Assembly (NCBI GenBank): GCA_963971285.1
Contig: OZ020255.1
Span: 17,318,931-17,382,930 of the forward strand
Source of the DNA: Astropecten irregularis
Taxonomy: Eukaryota > Echinodermata > Asteroidea > Paxillosida > Astropectinidae
DNA length: 64,000 bases
Direction: 5' to 3'
Shown here: in pieces, positions 22,797-32,400 of the stretch
Position numbering within the stretch: the first letter of the stretch is position 1
Layout: the number at the start of each line of letters is the position of its first letter
The notes under the pieces: model-generated
Databases searched by the model: none
What the model was told of the DNA's origin: nothing
The model's input: only the letters and a program-made list of their open reading frames with translations
Position numbers and translations under genes: made by a program

Positions 22797-22969
22797 GTGA
22801 TTGTGAGAGATTCTGAAAGGATTAAGGATGCAGACGGATAGATGTTAACCGTTAACACTGGGGGTGTATGATTATACAGCTAGAGCACTACTAGAGCTAG
22901 AGCACAGTGGCGGATCTATAGGGGCCAGGTTTGGGGGAGGGGAGCCTGCTTTGTGGGTTGCACGCAGCC

Positions 22970-23145
22970 CATGGGCGTAGATCACGGAAGGGGGCTAGGG
23001 GGGTTGCAACCCCCCAGGTTTTCACTTTTTATATATATATAACAAATGTTTTTGTGCACAAACGTATATGGAAGTACGACCCAGCTACACGATCAACCCC
23101 CCCCCCCCCCCAGGTCTGAGGACGTGTCTACACTACTGGTGCAAC
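22970..23145 (-). repeat. Dispersed repeat with C-rich end, copy 2 (reversed)
   Basis: Reverse complement of 20620-20765: 'catgggcgtagatcac', 'aaccccccaggttttcac', 'acaaacgtatatggaag', 'acccagctacacgatc', then a run of about 13 C and 'aggtctgaggacgtgtct'. It is inverted relative to copy 1. Confidence 0.7.
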
Positions 23146-23447
23146 CACTGGGTTCAGCTGCAGACCAATGTTACTATTCATATCACTGAAATAAGAGAAC
23201 GGTCATACCCTTTAACCAAATAACTAATTCAAGAGCATTCTTTCAAACAATTGTTCGTGCCTGTCATATTTTGATTGTTTGCCACAGTCTATGCCCTAAG
23301 ACCTCATAATTTGAAACAAATATATCAAAAAACAAATCGGTTTTATAAACAAAAACCACACATTGTTTTCTGAAAGTTTTCTGAAAATCGGCCCCTTCTT
23401 CAAAAACTCTCATAAGGGTCACTATGCTCCGAACAAACAATGTTTAC

Positions 23448-23654
23448 CTTTGACTCCGTGCCCTCAATAGTCAACATGTGCCGCACACCCTTGCAAGATT
23501 TACACCCAAAAGAAAGCTCAATCGGGTCCCCATTTTCATCGCCTTGGCACACAAATATTTTAGAACACCTTGAAGTATTGATTGACACGTATATTAAAAA
23601 AAACACGAGCACCAATGATATTCTCATGATATAACAAGTTTTGAATAAGGCCAT
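23448..23654 (-). CDS. Possible first exon of a small secreted protein
   Basis: Unrecognised. The frame opens at 23654 (MALFKTCYIM) or, better, at 23627, giving MRISLVLVFFLIYVS, a good signal-peptide shape. Next comes a short cysteine-containing segment (CSKIF, C-Q-G-D-E-N-G-D, C-K-S-C-K-G). The frame reaches a donor-like CAAAG/GTAAAC at 23448. No continuing exon was identified on the minus strand, and the segment might be a chance frame in intergenic DNA. The signal-like N-terminus, clustered cysteines and donor together make it worth listing. Confidence 0.3.
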
Positions 23655-24069
23655 AGAAATATAAAATAGTCGGCCTTTGGTCAGCGCTTGCTTCTATTTT
23701 GAACGTGAACGTGTGCGTCAATCTTTTTTCCCCAAATATTTTAAGTTCCACAATTTATTTTTCAAAACTAGGTCTTGATCTAGAAAATTGAAAAGAAAAT
23801 GAAAATTGAAGTTTTGTTTTTGTTTTGTTTGTGCTTGTTTTTCAACCTTTTTAGTGAAGTTCTTTATATTCATGCAAAGACAAACGAGCATAGCAAAGAG
23901 GGTTACCCTTGACGAGGGTAGCAACTTTTGGCCAGTGTTATTGTTGCGCGTTTGCTTCATCAAGCACCTTTTCTTTGACCCCAAGTCTGTCAACTATCCC
24001 CAAAACCGGGGAAAAGAATGAATAAAAACATCAGTCTTGCAAACAAGATGCGAAGAGTCCTCAAAAATA

Positions 24070-24125
24070 GTCCAACCCTAGTTGCCCTAACCCTAGTTGC
24101 CCTTACCCTAGCGAACCTAACCCTT
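24070..24125. repeat. Short telomere-like CCCTAA/CCCTAG tract
   Basis: Irregular CCCTAGTTGCCCTAACCCTA words over about 55 bp, resembling a decayed interstitial (TTAGGG)n tract on the minus strand. It is too short and mixed to be certain. A C-rich run follows at 24190-24215. The rest of 24130-25400 shows no gene or repeat that I recognise. Confidence 0.4.
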
Positions 24126-25408
24126 CGAGCATAACCGTAGCTAGTAGAGTCCACTGGCTTGACCAATTCTTGTTAGCCTTCTTGTTCCACCCCCCGGGCC
24201 CCCCCCCCCGAAATAAATTGTCGCATAGCCCTGGCCACCCGTCCCAACCCCTGGCTGTGAACTCAACAATCTTGAAGCATTCAACGATTGCTCCTTGCTT
24301 ACTTTGAAGACTTGTAATATTCAAAAACGAACCGTGATACGCATATCGATCCATTGATGCATTACATAATGGATACCGTGCTAAAACTGCATAAACAAAA
24401 TGGCCGCCCCTCCTCCAAGATTGGCCTGTATTTCGAAAAGGGTTCAATTTTGTTCAATTTTTTTTTTCAGATTCATGGTCAGTGACCACTTCCCTTTGTC
24501 TTAAGGGCGGTTTATAAAAAATAAAAAAATACTTTATGCACTATAAAGGGTGCAGACCAGTAAATAGGCCCAAATCGGTCCGCGGAGCTCATTAATTTTC
24601 TGTATACCCTCAAAATCTTTATTCTTAAAGCGTCTGGTGAGCCCTATACGTGGTAAGTCTTGTAGACAAAATGGATGCAAGCTTTTGCATGGTGATACCC
24701 ATCTCTGGAGTGGTCTGGTTCCTTTGTGCCATTCTTATCCATTATGAACAGTGCATTGGTGCAAGACGTCTGTTATGTAACTAAGCAAAAGCTTGCCTTG
24801 AATCATGTGCCATAGCAACAGAGTCTTTAGTCTGAGAAATTCAAATTAGGGTGTTTCTATGCAATGAAAGAAGCCTGTGTACCAGATACTTTTCAGATTA
24901 ATCTCGCAAATGGCTTATTGTGAAAGTTTGGTCTGAACAGAGACCGGTGTTATTTTGGCATAGAAGAGAGTTGCACAGTAAATGGCACTCAGTCATAGTT
25001 ACCATGTTACTGCCGCAGAATTGGATTGTGGAGCCAAGCAAATGACAATAATTATTCAGATGAATTCAACAGAAAATTGAGACGAATGGTAAACATCAGA
25101 GTTATAAGGAAAACACCCGAGACAATAGGGTGGTATTTTTTGCCGAATATTGTGTAAGAATTCACATTTTGAAGTTCACGGGTGTATGACACCCTACTCC
25201 AATCACGTGTAAAGAATAAAGACAAAGTTATGAATTCAAAAATTAATGCTATGTCATGCCCTATTCCTGCAGGTACGTTGTGTGACTTTTGGTATGGCGT
25301 GCAGAGTTGACAAAAATAGTATCTTGAAAAAGAGATAATATATTTCTAAGTCGTGCAAGGGTTCACTTTTAAGGGTGTTATGCATAACAAAACAATTTTC
25401 TCTTTTAA

Positions 25409-25673
25409 AGGTAGTATCATACTTTGGTAAGAAACCAAAACAGAAATGTTCACAGATTTACCTATAGGACCGAAAATCTTTTTGATCTTTTAAAAGATCA
25501 AAAATAAAAGAGAAAAGACTTAAAAAATACTGTGACCGTTTTTCACTGTTTTCTCAAAAAGTGGGTACCGTATGGGACTGAAATTTTCACAGAAGACTGT
25601 AACTGTATCTTCCTTGATATTTTTGCCCATGAATCTGCATTTCTTTGACAAAAACCAAAGTATGATACTACCT
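25409..25673. mobile_element. TTAA-flanked MITE, family T1, copy 3 (internally deleted)
   Basis: Bounded by TTAA at 25405-25408 and 25674-25677, with intact AGGTAGTATCATACTTTGG termini. At 265 bp it is about 95 bp shorter than the 13828 copy, because the middle section is missing after 'gttcacagatttacctata'. Confidence 0.85.
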
Positions 25674-25967
25674 TTAATGATAGAGACATCTTTATAAAAA
25701 AAATATTTATATGCATATTGTAAATAAAAGACGAATAAATGTTTTACTCTGAGGGTCACAGAGTTCGACTTGTCCCCTGTGTGCCCTGTGTACTTATACT
25801 GGTTGGATTTATAGGCACAACGGAGGTTACTCTTGTAAGGCCACCCCATAGAGGAATGCATAGAAACGTCTCCACCAACAAAAGATACCCCTTTATTATG
25901 ATATGAATGACAATTGTTCACGTCATACACTATACTAGCGCGCCATACTTTATCAATCTAACCCGGG

Positions 25968-25974
25968 TATAAAG
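25968..25974 (+). promoter_or_regulatory. TATA-like box upstream of gene B
   Basis: TATAAAG within a GC-rich context (cccgggTATAAAGGGC), about 150 bp before the start codon at 26123. The spacing allows a short 5' leader. No supporting initiator could be identified, so this is only a candidate. Confidence 0.35.
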
Positions 25975-26122
25975 GGCTCTGCACTTTATATTGTTACACC
26001 ATTATGAATGGTTGATGATGTTATGAAAAAGGGCAAACTCAGCACCTCAACAGGTACGCTTTACGAGTGGTGTCTTTACATAAACTACGGACAGTCGTCG
26101 GAATTACCAGGTAAATAAAGTC

Positions 26123-26440
26123 ATGGATGTCGATGCCTCTTTGACGATTTTGGGTGATTTCGGCTGGTTCCAGTGGGCGACTTTTGTGACGCTCGCAGCG
26201 AACGCCTGTACAATGTCGTGGCATCTAGTCGGGGTAGCATTCACTCTAGGCGAGCCCGGAGGATACAGTTGCCGTCTACCTCCGAACGACACGGCGGATG
26301 GGCCCGATGGAGGGACATACCTAGCGGAGAGGTGCAGCCTGGTTTACGAAGGCGGTGATCCCGATGGAGATAATGTCTCGATGCCTTGCATTTACGGCTG
26401 GGAATATGACTCCCAACACGAAACCAGCTTTGTGACTGAC
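26123..26440 (+). CDS. Gene B exon 1 (start)
   Basis: 318 bp, residues 1-106: MDVDASLTILGDFGWFQWATF begins TM1, followed by the extracellular loop with YSCRLP, an NDT and an NVS glycosylation site, paired cysteines and CIYGWEYD, ending SFVTD at donor GAC/GTACGT. One codon shorter than gene A exon 1. Confidence 0.92.
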
Positions 26441-29400
26441 GTACGTATATGATTATATTACTTAGCAGCTCGAAACGTTTATAGAGTTTTTCATTATTTG
26501 AAGAGTGGTTGTTAGAAATTGACTGAGACGGGCTCGAACAGGCGACCATCGGATAACTGTCGACATTCTCAGCCATCAAAGTTATCCGGCTTTATAAACA
26601 TTAGGATAGTTAGGTAATTGCGATGAGTCACGCCCCTGGCAGCCATAGGGGCACTGGAATTCCAGTCCCAATTTAAAGACTTAAATAATCTAAGCCACAA
26701 AAATTCCAGGAGCTGTTATTTTGTGGGAAATAAATAATAAAATCGATATCTGCACTCAAAAACCACTTTACTGTCTCTTAAATATTTTTTTATGAATTGT
26801 TTTTATTTATTTTTATTCTTTTTGGGAACGCCCACTACAAAAAAACCAGAGGCAATAATGATTACGTAACGGCCTATGACGTCAGCTGATGAACCCAGGG
26901 CCCTTTTCCAAACCTCGGCTCAGGCTCAGGCTCCGGCTCCAGCTCTGTCATGCATATGCTGAAAATATAGGTTGTGGCTTTTCATTGAAGCTGAAGCTCT
27001 GTTTTCTCGTTCAAAATGGAGTATCTACTTCCAAACCGTAGCCAAAAGCCTCTATTTTGATACCCCTTATTTAAAAATGGATTCACAAAATGGAGCTGGA
27101 GCCGGAGCCTGAGCCGGAGCCGAGGTTTGGAAAAGGGCCCAGGTTTTCACATCGACTACTGACACTGGTACTCAAGCGCGTATATCCATATAAAACCGCA
27201 TTACAATGTAGTCTCGAGAGGGAACACTTGGTTTGCGGATGATGATGTTGTTGTTTTGAAGTTGCGATTTTCGTTGTTTATTTCGAATTGTCATGGAAGA
27301 AAATTCCTTTCTTTGAATCTGGACTAAAGACATACGAGTTCAAGACATTATATGTTGATTTGTTGCGGCTCAGCCGACGAAGGACGTATCCCACGCAACG
27401 CGTGCACCTGCTAGAGTATATACCGGTTACCCGTATGCTTATGTGAAAATATGTAGGCCTAGGCCTATATGGTGTAAATTCGGTTAAATTCAGTCCCTTG
27501 AAAGGCATGGCATTGACATCAAATTCCGAAAACTGTTCTGAACCAAGCTTTGGCGAAGAATCCGACGACGAAATCATTCAAAATGTTGATGAATTGGGAG
27601 GTAAACGGAACGAAATAATGTTGCCCAACAGTACGTACATGGCCACGAACCAACACATGTCGCAGCCTACATGTTTCGGCCCTACACCATGTACCACTCC
27701 ACCATTGGGCCCACAACGAAGTGCTCGAAAAGTATTGAAAAATCAAATATTTTACTTAAAATATTTGATCAATTTTACAAAAATACATTCAATGATTCTC
27801 AAATAATTGTTTTATGTGTGATGGAAGTACTAAAATAATATAGGTTTGTTGTGACACCATGTAATCTCCTCTGTTAGAGTTTGTGGTTCTGAGAAGAACC
27901 GGTGGTATTTTCTCGACGTTCCGAACAGTGTGCTCTGTTCGTCTTGAGGAGGGTGACAGTCCAAATCTGTTCGCATGCGTTTCTTCTGTAGCTTTCCAGT
28001 CCGAATCTTAAGCGAATGTCTAAAACAGCCACTTATTTCTTTCTGTTCTCAAAACAACATCTCAAGAGGTTTGTTAGTTGAAGGCCGGCTTCAGTGGGCT
28101 GTGCCGTCAGAGAAATGCTTAATGACTGGTAAACACAATTCACGTCTTGGGTACATCAGCATTTCTATATATGGCTTCTTTATCCACAGTTGGATCTTGT
28201 TTGCGACCGTGCCATCCTCGCTGGCACCCTGACGTCCGTCCATTACGGTGGGTCTCTGGTCAGCGGCTACATCCTGGGCCAATTATCGGACATCTTCGGC
28301 AGACGTCCGGTGATTTTCGGAACGTCCGTAGGGGTAGCAGTAACTGGGATAGCCATTAGTTTCACATGGAGCTATGGTTGGATGGTGTTCCTCCGGTTCT
28401 TGAACGGCGCTTTGATATCAGTACGTATATATTAAAAACAAGCCAAATGTTATCAAGACGACAATGTAGAATACGTCCTTTAAAAGGTATAAAATTGGTC
28501 ACAGAACACCACTCACACTGTGTCTGATCAAATATGTACATGGCATAAGAAACCTGTGAAAGTTTGAGCTCAATCATGATATCTGAGTCTATAGAAAATA
28601 GCGAAAACCCGACTCAATTTTTCTTAGAAAACGTATAATGGCATTGATGTCTTACCCCGAGATCAAAGCTGTTATCGGTCTTTGTTTCACTAATTTCTGG
28701 ATAAATACGCCATTTCAGGTGGTAAAGGTATGTTTCTACCAGCACCATATTCATACCCTTAAAGTTATACGTAAATCTGTGAACATTTCTGTTTGGGTAT
28801 GTTACCAATCCTACCTTTAATACCATACAGTGAATGTAATCATGAAAGTCATCAGTATTATATGACGTTCAGTTCGATTCAAATAACTATAGTGCTAATC
28901 GATATTTTATAATTACTGCACCTCACATACACATTTTATTTAAAGCAATGTTTCCGTAGGTCGAAAGGGGCAGTCTGAACTGAATAAATAACAAAAAAGG
29001 TTGCCCGTTACCCTGGGAATTTTTCCCAGTAAGGCCCAGCATGAGGACGGTATAACTGAAAGCCTATACCTGGGTATTCACTTGAGAGGCTACTGCAAAC
29101 CCCTGCTTATGTACCATTAGTGCTGTACTAAAGGTGAACTCGCTGGTCTAAATCGCTTTACAATTCATTGCTAACTTTTCAGAAGTTGAAGCTAGCTGTA
29201 AAATACTGATATTATTCTGCTCCCCATTTTGTATAAGCTTTTTCAAATGGGTTCCTTGAGCTACGTCATGCGATTCATCAGGGAGATGGCCTGGGGCGCC
29301 GCGCATATCGTGAATGGGCTAACAGTCACGTACGCTCCTATTGCTGGTTGACTTTACTTTTCGGTCAAGAACATTGTATTCACAAAATGACGGAACCATA

Positions 29401-32400
29401 AATTATATGCCATTTTGGAACAACAGCATAAAGGATATTTCACTTAATCCACAAGTCATGCTAGATTGATCAAGGTCCTCAGCACACAGAATTGAGGTTG
29501 CGTCCGAATTTGTTGTCTCGAGTTGGAAATACGCAGAGACATCAAGTTTATAGACCTAGCCGTGGCTCTGGAAGCCTGTTTCGGACATGGCTTCAATCAC
29601 AAAGGCATAGCAGGATGAAGGAGAATGAGACAATAGAGGAATATCTAGGACTACAATAGAGGAAACCACAAACAGCTAGTTTTGTGTTGCCCATTTGTTG
29701 CACTTGAAAAAGGGACAGTGGCTACACCTATACCCCGAAAAATGACACAAGAACTTTTTTAACAATATAAAACAATGCAAATTGAAAATATTCATGAATA
29801 TAAAACCCGTTTTTTGTGTAAGGTTATCACTTTGCCAGTTGTTCTGTTATGTTCTTGAAGTTGTTGAAGAAGCGGTCTTGAAGCGCGTTGTCTCTGCAGT
29901 ATAAATATCCACATCGCTCCCTTCCTTAAAATATGACAAGTGCAGTGCCGAGTAGCAGGTGTTGACGGTGACTGCACTTTTCCCCTTTCAGGGTCCTCTG
30001 ATGGTAGGCTACGTCCGTCTGATTGAGATGTTCCCTCCTTCCCGGCGACTGAAGGGTCAGTTGAGTACCGAGCTGTTCTGGGTACTGGGCTTGCTCATCT
30101 TCGTCCCGCTGTCTTATCTCCTTCCTAATTGGAGGCATCTTCAGCTGGCTATGTCCCTCGGCAGTGCTTCAATCCTCCCCTTCATTTGGTAGGTATAACT
30201 TGAATCAGCGGGATTCGAACCAGCGACCTCCTGAATAACGTATACAGGCACTCTACCAACTGAGATATCCAGTCCAATGTTGGTGGTGTCCCATAATCAA
30301 TTATCTGTGTTCGTTTGGCAGTCAGAAACCATGAAACCATTGAATCATTGTCGATATGTTTTAAGAACACCACCGGGCAGAGGAGTTAGTCCAAATACTG
30401 AAGTTTCAAATTTCAAGGTTAAGATCTGGACTGGGTGCCATTATGGCAGTTGTCTGAAAGATTGACGAAAGAATCACCTCTTTGAACCGTGTTGGTCAAT
30501 CTAAGTCCTTTGATATCCCACTCTTAACCGGTTTCGACCCACGTGTACTCCACGTGTGCCAGCTCACCACCATCCTGTTCTGTTTTCGAAAACAGATAAT
30601 CAATTAATGCATTTCTAAAATGGCTTTTACCGACAAAGGTTCATGTTCGAGTCCGTCAGATGGTTGGTTCAAAAGGGAAGGATAGAAGAGGCAGAGAAGA
30701 TTCTCCAGAAGATCGCAAAGTCCAAGAACATCTCTCACCCTGGCTACTTCTTATTGAGTCAGGGAGACCCAGATGAGAAGAACGGAAACAAGGTGGCTCA
30801 TCCAGAATCCGTGGAGCTGGATACCAAACCTGCGGTAACGAACGGTGAGACTGACAGCTCCGAGCCAGCTGAGAAAGCACTCGCCGAGGAAGCTAAGGAG
30901 AGCGAACCTGACCAAGAAACATCGTCGGGTTCGGCGCCGGACAAGAAGACAACCGTGCTGGATTTGTTCAAGACACCAGCTCTGGTAATCCGAACGCTGA
31001 TGGTGTTCTATTGCTGGTAAGTATAGCCACGGAAGTGGAACTGTTAATGCTGGTGTTGTTGGCGGTGTTATAATACTGCTGATGTTGGTACTGTTGCTGA
31101 TGTTGCTATTTTGTCTGTTGTTGCTGCTGTTGTTAAATGAATGCTTTCTACTGCTGTTGCTGTTGGTGTTGCAGTTGCTATTGTTGCTGTTGTTGTTGCT
31201 GCTGCTGCTGATGTTGCTTCTGCTGCTGTTGCTGCTGCTTCTGCTGTTGCCGTTGCTATTGCTGCTGCTGCTGCTGCTGTTGTTGTTTCTGCTGCTGGTG
31301 CTGCTGTTGCTGTTGCTGTTGTTACTGTTGCTGTTACTGTTGCTGTTACTGTTGCTGTTGCAGTTGCTGTTGTTGTTGTTGTTGTTGTTTTTGTAGTTGT
31401 TATTGTTGCTGCTGCTTCTGCTGCTACTGTTGATGTTGCTCTTTAATATTCTATATGAAATAAGACCTTGAATATTTTCATCACAACAGGTTTGTCTGTA
31501 ACGTAGTGTACCATGGCTTCTTCATCAACTCCTCCTATCTGGTCGGAAACAAGTATCTCAACTTCTTCCTGATATGTCTGACGGAGGCACCAAGCTATAT
31601 CATGAACTACTTCTTGATGAATAGGTATGTACTCATTGGGGGCATGTTCCTGAGGCGATGTACATATCCATCCACAGAGAAATTTATGATTGGTATAGGG
31701 TCAATGTGGAAACATCCATATTATTATAATACAAGATCATTTTTGTTGTCAATGTCCGGTTGGAAAATGGTTAATGTTTGCAGCCGAGTGATCGCATGGA
31801 ATGTATGCCTCCACTGGTGTCGATTTCTTTTCATGATTGGTGATTTGGTGTCCTATGCGAGGGAGCGAAGCGACCGTGCCGGGGGAGGCTGTGGGAGGTG
31901 GGATACCCCCCTCCAAAACCAGGGACTTTTTAATAAATAAAAAAACAGAGTCGAAAAGTCGCATTTTAGAGCATTTAAAAACGATATTCAGAAGAATTTT
32001 AAAAACATTATACATGTAGGCCTATGCGTAGTATAAATTCACTGCGAAGACACACCAAAAAAAACAACAACAAAAAAACAACAAGGATCATGTAATACTT
32101 CTATACAATAAACTTAAATGACATTCAACCTCGAAATATTGGGGGATGATAATACACGCCATCCCCCCTACCTCAAATATTGGGGGATATATCCCCCCAT
32201 CCCCCCCCCCCCATCCCCCCCGGGATCGACATACATGTATCCCCCATCAGTTACTGTGCCATTTACCCGTTACAATCAGGAGAGGCCAAATTAGAAATCA
32301 ATATTGATGTATACAAGTCCTCAGACCTGGATGGGAGCTGATCCTTTAGCTGGGTCGTACTTTCATATTAATGCACAATATTTACAAAATGAAATTATGT

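Larger units (their letters stand above)
21169..26122. promoter_or_regulatory. Shared 5' intergenic region of the two transporter genes
   Basis: About 4.95 kb separates the two divergent start codons. It holds an 830-bp inverted repeat (21965-22796), a C-rich dispersed repeat (22970-23145), a possible secreted-protein exon (23448-23654), telomere-like CCCTAA words (24070-24125), a T1 MITE (25409-25673) and a TATA-like box before gene B. Untranslated exons and promoters of both genes must lie here or beyond it, but none except the TATA-like box can be pointed to. Confidence 0.55.

Noticed and set aside
24070..24125. A true interstitial telomere array
   Set aside because: Only a few CCCTAA/CCCTAG words in irregular spacing. 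Listed only as telomere-like.
24103..24447. 114-codon minus-strand frame
   Set aside because: Glycine/tryptophan-rich part arises from a GC-rich C-run region. No domain, splice or start context supports it. It may be a repeat fragment.
27498..27806. 102-codon plus-strand frame with an acidic N-terminus
   Set aside because: Lies in gene B intron 1, matches no family I know, and contains low-complexity sequence. A donor-like GGAG/GTAAAC exists but no partner exon was found.
30192..30275. A functional tRNA gene
   Set aside because: A and B boxes are good, but the acceptor arms do not pair and the anticodon loop is too large, so it is called a SINE-like repeat.
31082..31446. Poly-leucine and Ala/Val open frames on the plus strand
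   Set aside because: Produced by the TTG/CTG triplet tract in gene B intron 4. The flanking exons splice across it.
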